In this document: in pieces, positions 1 through 8,270 of the stretch | How the letters are laid out: each line of letters opens with the position of its first letter | How positions within the stretch are numbered: the first letter of the stretch is position 1 | Assembly (NCBI RefSeq): GCF_020404845.1 | Contig: NZ_JAIOJZ010000054.1 | Coordinates: 1 to 52,255, forward strand | Length of the DNA stretch: 52,255 nt | Reading direction: 5' to 3' | From: Streptomyces hyderabadensis | GTDB lineage: Bacteria; Actinomycetota; Actinomycetes; Streptomycetales; Streptomycetaceae | Position numbers and translations under genes: made by a program | Notes under the pieces: model-generated | What the model was told of the DNA's origin: nothing | What the model saw: only the letters and a program-made list of their open reading frames with translations | Database searches by the model: none

Positions 1-52
1 GGGGGGGGGGGGGGGGCCCCGCGGCGCGGGGGGGGCGGGGGGGGGCGGCGCG
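1..52. repeat. G-homopolymer / low-complexity window edge
   Basis: The window opens with 16 consecutive G followed by further long G and C runs. On the minus strand it reads as an Ala/Pro-rich tail of the TerD gene, so it may be genuine linker coding sequence. A run of this kind is also where assemblies break or mis-call length, so the exact base count should not be trusted. Confidence 0.6.
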
Positions 53-624
53 GGCACGGCGGCCGGAGGTGCGGGCGCGGCGGCCGGAGGTGCGTGCTGC
101 GGTTCGTCCACCGAGATGCCGTAGTCCGTGGCCAGGCCTTCGAGACCGCTGTCGTACCCCTGCCCGACGGCACGGAACTTCCAGGCGCCCTGGCGGCGGT
201 AGAACTCGCCGAGCACGAAGGCCGTCTCGACGGTCGCGCCCGGGTTGTCGAAGCGGGCCACGACGCTGTTCTGCGTGGTGTCGCGCACCTCGATGTACAG
301 CTCGGGCACCTGTCCGAAGGCTCCGCCGTCCGAGGAGGCGGCGAGGATCACGGTCTCGATCGCGGGCTCCACGCGCGTGAGGTCGACGAGGAGGCTGTCG
401 GTCACCCGGCCGCCAGCGTCCCGCTTGCCCTCGTGCCGGACCGATCCGGAGGCGTGGGCCGGCTGGTTGTAGAAGACGAAGTCCGCGTCGGAGCGCACCT
501 TGCCGCCCACCAGCAGGAGGGCGGAGGCGTCCGCGTCGGGCACGCCGGGTCCGGACCGCCAGCCCAGTTCGACCCGCAGCGCCGTGGTCGGCACCGGGGT
601 GTTCGATCCTTTCGACATTGACAT
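1..624 (-). CDS. TerD-family tellurium/stress resistance protein (3' end cut off)
   Basis: About 208 codons are visible and the frame runs off the left edge without a stop. From the ATG at 624 (a second ATG lies two codons in, at 618) the protein has a TerD core: an LGW motif near the start, DADAS in place of the usual acidic DFDLDAS calcium-site loop, a KVRSDADFVFYNQP block, and a WKFRAVGQGYDSGL block near residue 165. TerD proteins are small calcium-binding stress proteins of the tellurite/phage-inhibition group. After the core the sequence becomes Pro/Ala-only, typical of the linker in two-part Streptomyces TerD proteins. A second domain may therefore lie beyond the window. The gene diverges from the next gene across 283 bp. 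Confidence 0.85.
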   Translation of the reverse strand, partial: MSMSKGSNTPVPTTALRVELGWRSGPGVPDADASALLLVGGKVRSDADFVFYNQPAHASGSVRHEGKRDAGGRVTDSLLVDLTRVEPAIETVILAASSDGGAFGQVPELYIEVRDTTQNSVVARFDNPGATVETAFVLGEFYRRQGAWKFRAVGQGYDSGLEGLATDYGISVDEPQHAPPAAAPAPPAAVPAPPPPAPPAPRGPPPPP

Positions 625-907
625 GTCCGCCCCCATCACGTGTCACCGAGCCGGGTCGAGTCCCGGCGATTCGTCGAGTTCCTGACGCACAACCTATTCT
701 CCTGGCCGCCCGCCCTTGAAGAAGAGTCCGGCAGAAGGTTCGGCCAACCGCCGGTAACCCGCCCGGAACTTGGCCTTTACCGCAAAATCGCGCGGCCCGA
801 CGCCCTATTTTGCCAAGTTCGCTCGCATTGGGGATGCCCGGTCACTGCGGACACGGAAAACAACCCTCTTATCGGTCTCCCCAACCAGCACATCGTGGGC
901 TTAACTT

Positions 908-1357
908 ATGGCCATGACCTCCCCCCGCTCCACTTATGGCGGCGGCTACTACTCCGCCTCCTTCCCGGACACCCCGATCTACGACTCGCTCGTGGCCGAA
1001 CGGGGCACACCGCAGATCGCCCCGATCCGGGTCCCCGCCGCGTACGACATGCCGAGCAGCAGCCATCTGCCCGCGCTGCCGTCCGCCCTGCCCGCCCTGC
1101 CGGCGGGCCCCTCGCAGCCCGCCTACGGATATCCGCAGCAGGCCCCGCAGCCCGCCCCGCTGCAGCAGGCGCCCGCCGCGTACATCCCGCACCAGGCGAC
1201 CGCGCCGCGCGGATACCCCGGCCCCCAGCAGCCGCAGCAGCCCCGCCCGGCCGCGCCCGGTCCCGCGGGGTACGAGGCGATGCGCCCCGCGGCTCCCCGG
1301 CCGGCCCCCGCGCCGTACCAGGATCCGTACAACCAGCAGCAGTACCGCGGCTACTGA
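908..1357 (+). CDS. Small Gln/Tyr/Pro/Ala-rich protein (DUF6643-like)
   Basis: This is a 149-aa protein with a compact N-terminal block (TYGGGYYSASFPDTPIYDSL, then a RGTPQIAPIRVPAAYD stretch) followed by about 90 residues of Pro, Ala, Gln and Tyr ending in QQQYRGY. There is no signal peptide or membrane segment. The conserved N-terminus resembles a small Streptomyces-specific family that I recall as DUF6643; no function is known to me. Start ATG at 908 or 914; neither has a strong ribosome site. The tail composition suggests a disordered, self-associating or scaffold-type protein, which is inference only. Confidence 0.7.
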   Translation: MAMTSPRSTYGGGYYSASFPDTPIYDSLVAERGTPQIAPIRVPAAYDMPSSSHLPALPSALPALPAGPSQPAYGYPQQAPQPAPLQQAPAAYIPHQATAPRGYPGPQQPQQPRPAAPGPAGYEAMRPAAPRPAPAPYQDPYNQQQYRGY

Positions 1358-1399
1358 GCCGTCCTCCGGGTTGTCGCAGCCACCTGGCACGATGACCCC

Positions 1400-2227
1400 A
1401 TGGGGTACGCGCGACTGCAGTCGATCCACGTCCATCCGGTCAAGGCCTTGCGGAGCCTGTCGCTCCAGGAGGCCGTGGTGGAGCCCTGGGGGCCGGCCGG
1501 GGACCGACGCTGGATGCTGATCGACGACGGGGGAAAGGTCGTCACGCAACGCAGGCAGCCGCGCCTAGCCCTGGCCGCCGCCGAGCTTCTGCCCGGCGGC
1601 GGTGTACGGCTGTCCGCGCCCGGCACGGCGCCGCTCACGGTGCCGGTCCCGCGCGCGGGCAGCACCGTGCCGGTGCAGATCTTCCGGGACAAGGTGGAGG
1701 CGGTCCCGGCCGAGGACGAGGCCGCGCACGCCTGGTGCAGCGCGCTGCTCGGCACCGACGTCCGGCTGGTGCACCTGGACGATCCCGCCACCCGCCGCCC
1801 CGTGGACCCGCGGTACGCGCTGCCGGGCGAGACCGTTTCCTTCGCGGACGGCTTTCCGCTGCTGCTGACCACCACGGCCTCGCTGGACGCGCTCAACTCC
1901 CTGATCGCGCGCGGTGAGCACGCGGACGAGGGTCCGTTGCCCATGAACCGCTTCCGGCCGAACCTGGTCGTCTCCGGCACCGCGCCCTGGGCCGAGGACA
2001 CCTGGTCGCGCATCGCCGTCGGCGAAGTCGTCCTGCGGGTCGCCAAGCCGTGCGGGCGGTGTGTGGTGACGACCACCGACCAGGGCACCGCGGACCGCGG
2101 CGCCGAGCCCCTGCACAGTCTCGGCCGGCACCGGCGCGTCGACGGCAAGCTGGTCTTCGGGCAGAACCTGGTCCCGCTCGGCCGCGGCACGGTCCGGGTC
2201 GGCGACCCGGTGCGGATCGTCGAGTGA
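1400..2227 (+). CDS. MOSC domain protein with N-terminal beta-barrel
   Basis: This 275-aa protein has the YcbX/mARC-like two-part architecture. An N-terminal MOSC beta-barrel (residues 1-115) carries the HVHPVKALRSL opening and the GDRRWMLID signature. A MOSC domain follows (about 120-270) with the conserved KPCGRC at residues 215-220, where the cysteine is the expected molybdenum-cofactor sulfur ligand, and an FGQNLVP end motif. Family members take part in molybdenum-dependent reduction of N-hydroxylated compounds or in sulfur transfer. No ferredoxin domain is fused, unlike E. coli YcbX, so a separate electron donor would be needed. The last codons and stop are tandemly duplicated (2221-2263). 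Confidence 0.88.
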   Translation: MGYARLQSIHVHPVKALRSLSLQEAVVEPWGPAGDRRWMLIDDGGKVVTQRRQPRLALAAAELLPGGGVRLSAPGTAPLTVPVPRAGSTVPVQIFRDKVEAVPAEDEAAHAWCSALLGTDVRLVHLDDPATRRPVDPRYALPGETVSFADGFPLLLTTTASLDALNSLIARGEHADEGPLPMNRFRPNLVVSGTAPWAEDTWSRIAVGEVVLRVAKPCGRCVVTTTDQGTADRGAEPLHSLGRHRRVDGKLVFGQNLVPLGRGTVRVGDPVRIVE

Positions 2228-2263
2228 GTCCTCGCCCTCACCGAGTGAAGTCTCGCCCCTCAC
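2221..2263 (+). repeat. Tandem duplication over the stop of the MOSC gene
   Basis: Two adjacent copies of a 21-22 bp unit (2221-2241 and 2242-2263) share the pattern CGAGTGA, then a TC-rich middle, then CTCAC. Each copy contains a TGA. The first TGA is the real stop. Two or three mismatches separate the copies. Confidence 0.7.
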
Positions 2264-2303
2264 CGGGGCCGTGCTCCGGTTCCGGACAAACGGCACGGTA
2301 ACG

Positions 2304-2330
2304 GGAACCCGGTGCGGGGTACGCGCGTTG
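2304..2330 (+). promoter_or_regulatory. Possible ECF-sigma (SigR-like) promoter
   Basis: GGGAAC at 2304-2309 is separated by exactly 18 bp from GTT at 2328-2330. That is the spacing and sequence pattern of SigR-class promoters (GGGAAY-N18-GTT) in Streptomyces. It lies about 140 bp upstream of the membrane-protein gene starting at 2470. This is a match by eye only, and such short motifs occur by chance in GC-rich DNA. Confidence 0.35.
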
Positions 2331-2469
2331 GGGTTTCTGAGAGGTTCATGAGAACCCGGCCGTGCCGGGCCGTCCGGAAGGGGCGGCGCGCCTGGGCGGT
2401 CCGGCCCGCCCGGGACCGGCGTGACCGGCTCGACGGGGGTGCGGCGGAGGCAGGGAAGGGGGTGCGTGT

Positions 2470-3075
2470 GTGCGGGCGATCGGAGGGCTGTGGCGTTGGC
2501 GAGGCAATCCGCTGTGCCGCACCAGTGACCTGGCCGAGGCGTGGCTGGCCCTGACGGCGCTGCTGCTGATCGTGTTCGTGGCGCCGCTGGCCGGCGTGCT
2601 CGTCGGCGGCGCGGCGCAGAGCGCCCTGCAGCGGTCGGTGCGCGAGCAGCACGAGGCACGGCACCGGGTGACGGCCACCGTGGTCCGGGCCCTGGAGCGT
2701 TCGCCCCTGACCGTCGACCCGGAGGGTGCCCCGGGCGAGGAGCTGCGCAGCCGTGTGCTGGCCGACTGGACCGGTCCGGACGGCTCGCGGCACGAGGGCC
2801 CCGTCCTGGTGGGCATCGACCGCCCGGCCAGCGGCGACCGGTTCGCGATGTGGACGGACGCGCGGGGCCGGGAGGTGGCCCGCCCGCTGGACTCCGCGAC
2901 CGCGGCCACGCACGCCGTGCTCGCCGGGGCCGGCACCGCGGTGGCGGCCGCGGCCCTGGTGGAGGCCGCCCGGCGGATCGTGGTCTGGCGCATGGTCCGC
3001 CGCCGGTACGCGCGTCTGGAGCGCGAGTGGGAGCGGGCGGGACCGGACTGGGGCAGGACCGGCGCGGGCAGTTGA
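2470..3075 (+). CDS. Rv1733c-family membrane protein
   Basis: This 201-aa protein starts at a GTG (2470) with the opening RAIGGLWRWRGNPLCR typical of Streptomyces Rv1733c relatives. It has two predicted membrane helices, about residues 27-50 and 137-160 (AAATHAVLAGAG onward), and between them a soluble domain of some 90 residues likely outside the cell. The C-terminus is charged. The mycobacterial namesake belongs to the dormancy regulon, but the biochemical role is unknown. The upstream 242 bp contain an ECF-like promoter, which would fit a stress-induced envelope protein. Confidence 0.8.
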   Translation: MRAIGGLWRWRGNPLCRTSDLAEAWLALTALLLIVFVAPLAGVLVGGAAQSALQRSVREQHEARHRVTATVVRALERSPLTVDPEGAPGEELRSRVLADWTGPDGSRHEGPVLVGIDRPASGDRFAMWTDARGREVARPLDSATAATHAVLAGAGTAVAAAALVEAARRIVVWRMVRRRYARLEREWERAGPDWGRTGAGS

Positions 3076-3092
3076 CGGGCTTCGGCCTCCGG

Positions 3093-3122
3093 TCAACTCA
3101 CCACCTGCGCGCACGCTACGGT
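3093..3122 (+). promoter_or_regulatory. Possible promoter of the beta-helix/AAA+ gene
   Basis: TCAACT (3093-3098), an 18-bp spacer and TACGGT (3117-3122) lie about 60 bp before the chosen ATG at 3184. The -10 resembles Streptomyces housekeeping boxes; the -35 is weak. Confidence 0.3.
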
Positions 3123-3183
3123 GGACCGGCCGAAGCGAATCGGCGACGACCCGCGTACGACGAGGTGGGGGCACAGCAACGCC

Positions 3184-5625
3184 ATGGCACAGGGCACGGT
3201 CCAGGTGACGCACACCGGCACCTCGCGGTGGCGGCGCCGCACGGGTGAGTACGCATCGCTCGCCGCCGCCCTGGAGGCCGCGGCCGACGGTGACGTCCTC
3301 ACCGTCGCCCCCGGGACCTACCGGGAGAACCTCGTCGTCCAGCGGGCGGTGACCCTGCGCGGCCCCGAGGGCGCCCAGGGCTCGGTCCGGATCACGCCCG
3401 CCGACGGTGTCCCGCTGACCGTGCGCGCGTCCGCGGTGATCCAGGACCTGCACGTCGAGGGCCAGGACGCGGCGGCGCCCGCGGTGCTGGTCGAGGACGG
3501 CACACCGGAGCTGCTGGGCCTCAGGGTCGTGGCCCGTTCCGCCTCCGGGATAGAGGTGCGCGGCAGTGCGCGTCCCACGGTGCGGCGCTGCACCGTCGAC
3601 AATCCCGCCGGTGTCGGCATCGCCGTCCTGGACGGCGGGGGCGGCGTGTTCGAGGAGTGCGAGGTCGTGGCGGCCGGTCAGGCGGGCGTCGCGGTGCGCT
3701 CCGGCGCCCACCCCCGGCTGGAGCGCTGCCGGGTGCACCACGCCGCCGGTTCCGGGCTGACGGCGACCGGCGAGGGCTCCGCCCTGGAGGCGGTGGGCTG
3801 CGAGGTCTACGAAGTGCGCGGCAGCGGCGTGCAGGTGACCGGCCGGGCCACGGCCCACCTGACCGACTGCGACGTGCACCGCACCACCGGCGACGGCGTC
3901 ACCCTGGACACGGACGCGGTGCTGACCCTGGCCGACTGCCGCATCCACGACATCCCGGAGAACGCGGTCGACCTCAGGTCCCGCTCGGTCCTCACCCTGA
4001 CCCGCACCAGCGTGCGGCAGTTCGGGCGCAACGGCCTGTCGGTGTGGGACCCGGGCACCCGGGTGGACGCCAACCAGTGCGAGATCTTCGACAGCACCGG
4101 CGACTACCCGGCGGTCTGGGTCAGCGACGGTGCCACCGCGGTGCTCGACTCCTGCCGGGTGCACGACGTGCCGGACGCGCTGTTCGTGCTGGACCGCGGC
4201 TCGCGCGCGGACGTCGTCGACAGCGACCTCTCCCAGGTGCGCAACACCGCCGTGTCGGTGAGCGACGGCGCCACCGCGCAGCTCGACGACTGCCGCATCC
4301 GGGACGCCGCCACCGGCGCCTGGTTCCGCGACCACGGCAGCGGCGGCACCCTGAACAACTGCACCCTGGACGGCAACCGCACCGGCGTGATCGTCACCAA
4401 GGGCGCCGACCCCACGATCGAGCGCTGCACCGTCGACTCCCCCTCCGAGGCGGGCGTCTACGTCTCGGCCGGCGGCCGCGGCAGCTTCCTCAGCTGCCGG
4501 GTCACCGGGAGCGCGGGCTACGGCTTCCACGTGATCGACGGCTGTCGTACGACGCTGCGGAAGTGCCGCACGGAGCGGTGCGCGCGCGGCGGGTACGAGT
4601 TCGCCGACGGCGGCCCCGACACGGCGTACGACTCCGGTCCGCTCGTCGAGGACTGCACGAGCGACGAGAGCACCGGCCTGACGGCGGCGCCCGCCGCGCC
4701 CGAGCCGGTGGTGCAGACGGCGGCCCAGTCCCCCGGTCTGCTGGGCTCGATCCCCGGGCAGCGCACCACCGAGCAGGAGCCGCTCATCGCGGGCCCCGCC
4801 CCCCAGGAGCCGGCCCGGACTTCGAAGGCCGTCCTGGGCGAACTGGACGCGCTGGTGGGCCTGGACAGCGTCAAGCGCGAGGTGCGCGCGCTGACCGACA
4901 TGATCGAGGTGGGCCGGCGCCGGCAGCGGGCGGGCCTGAAGGCCGCGTCGGTCAAGCGGCACCTGGTCTTCACCGGCTCCCCCGGCACGGGCAAGACGAC
5001 GGTGGCCCGGCTGTACGGCGAGATCCTCGCCTCGCTCGGCGTGCTGGACAAGGGCCACCTGGTCGAGGTCTCCCGGGTGGACCTGGTGGGCGAGCACATC
5101 GGCTCGACGGCGATCCGCACCCAGGAGGCGTTCCAGCGGGCGCACGGCGGCGTGCTGTTCATCGACGAGGCGTACGCCCTCTCCCCCGAGGACGCGGGCC
5201 GGGACTTCGGCAAGGAGGCCATCGACACCCTGGTCAAGCTGATGGAGGACCAGCGGGAGTCGGTCGTCGTGATCGTCGCGGGGTACACGGCGGAGATGGA
5301 GCGCTTCCTGTCGGTCAACCCCGGGGTGGCGTCCCGCTTCTCACGCACCATCACCTTCGGTGACTACGGCCCGGGGGAGCTGCTGCGGATCGTGGAGCAG
5401 CAGGCGGACGAACACGAGTACCGGCTGGGACCGGGCACCTCGGACTCCCTGACGAAGTACTTCACGGAGATCCCCAAGGGCCCGGCCTTCGGCAACGGCC
5501 GCACCGCCCGGCAGACCTTCGAGGCGATGGTGGAGCGGCACGCGAGCCGGGTCGCCCAGCTGCCCGACCCCAGCACGGACGACCTGACCCTGCTGTACCC
5601 GGAGGACCTGCCCGAGCTGCCCTGA
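3184..5625 (+). CDS. Right-handed beta-helix repeat protein fused to a CbbX/SpoVK-type AAA+ ATPase
   Basis: This protein has 813 aa. Residues 1-510 are about twenty imperfect repeats of 20-23 residues, each with a central Cys (as in LERCRVHHAAGSGL and DCRIRDAATGAW), forming a parallel beta-helix of the pectate-lyase/CASH kind. It begins with a DUF1565-like APGTYRENLVV segment. After a Pro/Ala linker (about 515-550) comes an AAA+ module with Walker A GSPGTGKTT near residue 598 and Walker B VLFIDEAY near 657, followed by the sensor and lid regions expected of CbbX/SpoVK/EccA-type ATPases. No signal peptide is present, so it acts inside the cell. I prefer ATG 3184 over the in-frame GTG at 3121 because homologous proteins begin near MAQGTVQV and AGGTGGGGG precedes it by about 13 bp. 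Substrate or partner unknown; the beta-helix could be a recognition surface for the motor. Confidence 0.88.
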   Translation: MAQGTVQVTHTGTSRWRRRTGEYASLAAALEAAADGDVLTVAPGTYRENLVVQRAVTLRGPEGAQGSVRITPADGVPLTVRASAVIQDLHVEGQDAAAPAVLVEDGTPELLGLRVVARSASGIEVRGSARPTVRRCTVDNPAGVGIAVLDGGGGVFEECEVVAAGQAGVAVRSGAHPRLERCRVHHAAGSGLTATGEGSALEAVGCEVYEVRGSGVQVTGRATAHLTDCDVHRTTGDGVTLDTDAVLTLADCRIHDIPENAVDLRSRSVLTLTRTSVRQFGRNGLSVWDPGTRVDANQCEIFDSTGDYPAVWVSDGATAVLDSCRVHDVPDALFVLDRGSRADVVDSDLSQVRNTAVSVSDGATAQLDDCRIRDAATGAWFRDHGSGGTLNNCTLDGNRTGVIVTKGADPTIERCTVDSPSEAGVYVSAGGRGSFLSCRVTGSAGYGFHVIDGCRTTLRKCRTERCARGGYEFADGGPDTAYDSGPLVEDCTSDESTGLTAAPAAPEPVVQTAAQSPGLLGSIPGQRTTEQEPLIAGPAPQEPARTSKAVLGELDALVGLDSVKREVRALTDMIEVGRRRQRAGLKAASVKRHLVFTGSPGTGKTTVARLYGEILASLGVLDKGHLVEVSRVDLVGEHIGSTAIRTQEAFQRAHGGVLFIDEAYALSPEDAGRDFGKEAIDTLVKLMEDQRESVVVIVAGYTAEMERFLSVNPGVASRFSRTITFGDYGPGELLRIVEQQADEHEYRLGPGTSDSLTKYFTEIPKGPAFGNGRTARQTFEAMVERHASRVAQLPDPSTDDLTLLYPEDLPELP

Positions 5626-5658
5626 CGGCGCCGGTGCCCGGGCCGGACGGCCTCGGCC

Positions 5659-8016
5659 TCAGCAGTCCCCGGTCGCGTCGTCCGCGGCCGGGACGGGCGC
5701 CTCGGCGCCACCGGTGTGGCGCGGCGCGGGTACTCCCGGCCGAAGCCGGGCCAGCAGGCGTCCGCGTTCCTCGGCGAAGGCCGGGTCCGCCTGGTAGTCG
5801 GAGTGACCGAGGATCGGCGCCGGCAGCGGGTGGAGTTCGGTCCGGCCGTAGGTCAGCGGGTCCTTGAGGGGCGCGCGGTCCACGGCGGGGCCCGCGTCGC
5901 CGGGCAGTCGCATCGGGCCGCCGATGGGGTCGGTGCGCCGGTGGAGGTTGCGCCAGCAGTCGACCTCCTCGTGCAGCGAGGCGAGCGCGTCGGGGCCGAA
6001 GTGGGCCGGGAACCAGCGGCCGTACAGGCGCTCCAGCGGGGAGCCGTAGGTGAGCAGGGCGACCCGTTTGCGGGCGGACGGTTCGAGCTGCCAGGACGCG
6101 GCGGCCGCGAGCACGCTGCCCTGCGAGTGCCCGGAGATGACCAGCCGGCCGCCGGTGGCGCGGGTCCAGGTCGCCATCCGCCAGGTCAGGTCGGGCACCG
6201 CGCGCTCGGCGTAGCAGGGCGGTGCGAAGGGGTGCGCGGCGCGCGGCCAGAAGGTGCCGACGTCCCACAGGATGCCGATGGTGCGCCGCGCGGAGGCGTC
6301 CTTGTAGGCGCGCCTGCCCCAGGTGACGAACAGTATGAAGCCGAGTCCGATCAGCCAGGAACCCAGGTCCTGCGCGGTCTGCGCGGCCCCCTGGACGACG
6401 GCGTAGGTGCCGCGCGCGGCCTCGCCGGGCACCTTCTCGGTCATCAGGGCGCCCACCAGGGCTCCGGCGCCGAGCAGCAGGGTGGCGGCGGAGGTGATGG
6501 CCACGAGGACGGGTGCCCGGTCGGTGAGGGTGGCCATGGCGCGGGTGAGCGCGATGCGCCGGGTGCGGCCCGGGTCCCCGGTCTCGCCCGGGTGGTCGCG
6601 TTCCACCGCGTCCCGTTCGGCCCGGGCCAGGCGCAGGGTGTGCCGGGCGAGCACGGCGCACATCAGCAGGACGACGACGAGCAGCGGCGGGATGACGGAC
6701 GCCTGCCAGGTCAGCAGGACGGGCGGGCCGACCAGGAAGGCGCCGGTGCCGTCCATCCAGTCGGCCACGCGCTGGGCGACGCCGCCGGACATCACGCCGC
6801 CCAGCGCGCAGGCCAGCATGGCGACGGCGGGACCGCCCAGGCCCCGGATCGCGGCGCGGGCGTCCGGGCGGCTGCGGTGGAGCAGGTGGGCGACCACGGC
6901 CAGCGCGATGACCAGCAAGCCCTGCACCAGGGCGATGCCGCCGAAGGCCGCGTCACCGGCCAGCCGGCCCTCCGACGTCCACGACGGGCGGGTCCAGCCG
7001 CCGTACAGCAGGGTGAGGACGAACAGCAGGAGGGCGGCGAGCGGCAGGCGGCGTACGAGGTGCTCGTCGAGGGTCCGGTCGAGGCGCCTCTCGCTGCGGC
7101 CCCGGCGGCACACCACCGCGACCACGGCCACCGACCCCGCGGCCAGCGCCCCCAGCAGGACCCAGCCCAGGGCGTCGAGCAGCGCCGGTCCGCCCGGCCG
7201 CCGGTCGAAGCGGGCCGCCGGCAGGCCGACCGCCACGGCGACGGTCAGCAGGCCCGCGGCGGTGTGCGCGGCGCGCAGCCGGGCCACCAGGCGGCGCCCG
7301 TACCAGAACCCGGGGCGGCCCAGCGCGGCGCGGCGGGGGTCCTCCTCGGCGTCGGCCCCGTGGTCCATCGGCTGCCGGGACTCGTACGCCCGCCAGGTGC
7401 GCAGCGACAGGTACCACAGCAGCCCGGTGAGCGCGGCGGGGACCGCGGCCGCGAGGGCGAGCCTGCGGCCGGGCGTGCTCCACCAGCCGCCGTCGGACGT
7501 CACCGGCGACAGGAAGCCCAGCCAGGAGTGCCGCTCGGCGCACGCGCGCGTGCCCGCGCACTGCCAGGCCACGAGGTCGAGGGCGACCTCGCAGGCGGCG
7601 GCGACCAGGAGCACCGTCAGGGTGAGGCCCGCGAGCCGCAGCAGCAGTCCGTAGAGGCGGATCGTGCGGATCCGGCCATGGGCGGCGGGCCGCATCCAGT
7701 GGGCGATGTTGACCACCATGAAGGGCAGGAGCAGCAGCCACAGGGCGCGGGTGCCGTTGCCGGAGGTGAGGTTGCACCAGACGTAGGCCTCGGGCACCGG
7801 CCGGCCCCGGTAGTCCTCGGGCCGGGACTCGGCGTCGGCGTCCTCGGTGCGCCGGAAGACGGCCGCGACGTGGTCGCCGGTGATCCGCACGGTCCGCGGG
7901 TCGTCCAGCATCTCGGCGGGTGTCGTACCGCCCACTCCGTGCACCAGGAGTTCCAGGGCGGTGCCGCTTCTCGCGTCCGTCCCGCCCGCCCCGGCCCGCT
8001 CCTGTGCCTCTTCCAC
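5659..8016 (-). CDS. Polytopic membrane protein with C-terminal alpha/beta-hydrolase domain
   Basis: This protein has 785 aa. It opens with a hydrolase-like strand (ELLVHGVGGTTPAEML, residues 20-40), then about eleven membrane helices spread over residues 95-560. The C-terminus carries a nucleophile elbow GHSQGS (about residue 628) followed by LTYGSPLERLYGRWFP, so the predicted active site is cytoplasmic or membrane-proximal. The hydrolase fold is thus split by the membrane block. Start choice: GGGGGAG lies 8 nt before the GTG at 8016 but overlaps the GTG at 8025, so 8016 is better. Upstream in-frame sequence to 8214 looks non-coding. It converges on the AAA+ gene with 33 bp between stops. 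Substrate unknown; lipid or ester hydrolysis is a reasonable guess. Confidence 0.85.
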   Translation of the reverse strand: MEEAQERAGAGGTDARSGTALELLVHGVGGTTPAEMLDDPRTVRITGDHVAAVFRRTEDADAESRPEDYRGRPVPEAYVWCNLTSGNGTRALWLLLLPFMVVNIAHWMRPAAHGRIRTIRLYGLLLRLAGLTLTVLLVAAACEVALDLVAWQCAGTRACAERHSWLGFLSPVTSDGGWWSTPGRRLALAAAVPAALTGLLWYLSLRTWRAYESRQPMDHGADAEEDPRRAALGRPGFWYGRRLVARLRAAHTAAGLLTVAVAVGLPAARFDRRPGGPALLDALGWVLLGALAAGSVAVVAVVCRRGRSERRLDRTLDEHLVRRLPLAALLLFVLTLLYGGWTRPSWTSEGRLAGDAAFGGIALVQGLLVIALAVVAHLLHRSRPDARAAIRGLGGPAVAMLACALGGVMSGGVAQRVADWMDGTGAFLVGPPVLLTWQASVIPPLLVVVLLMCAVLARHTLRLARAERDAVERDHPGETGDPGRTRRIALTRAMATLTDRAPVLVAITSAATLLLGAGALVGALMTEKVPGEAARGTYAVVQGAAQTAQDLGSWLIGLGFILFVTWGRRAYKDASARRTIGILWDVGTFWPRAAHPFAPPCYAERAVPDLTWRMATWTRATGGRLVISGHSQGSVLAAAASWQLEPSARKRVALLTYGSPLERLYGRWFPAHFGPDALASLHEEVDCWRNLHRRTDPIGGPMRLPGDAGPAVDRAPLKDPLTYGRTELHPLPAPILGHSDYQADPAFAEERGRLLARLRPGVPAPRHTGGAEAPVPAADDATGDC

Positions 8017-8270
8017 TGTCCGCACTCCCCCGTGACGCGCCGTCGGCTCTGTCCGTGCGGGCACAAGGATCTCCCGTCCGGGTCCCTCCTGCACCCCTCG
8101 GCACGGAATCTCCCCGATCCGCGTGACCGGTGACGGCGGGCGGGCGGTGGCGCGGGCCGTGGCGGGGCGTGCGAGGATGGACGTCCGCGCACGGGTGCGG
8201 GAAGAAGCCCTCATCGGAGCGGGTGCGTCGGCGTGTCGGACGGTTTTGCGGCGAAAGGACCGAAGCGTAC

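Noticed and set aside
2260..5145. Minus-strand open frame of 961 codons
   Set aside because: Antisense shadow of the beta-helix/AAA+ gene; Arg/Gly/Ala-rich with no motif, caused by high third-position GC.
5716..8133. Plus-strand open frame of 805 codons
   Set aside because: Antisense to the membrane hydrolase, low-complexity Gly/Gln/Arg content, no domain.
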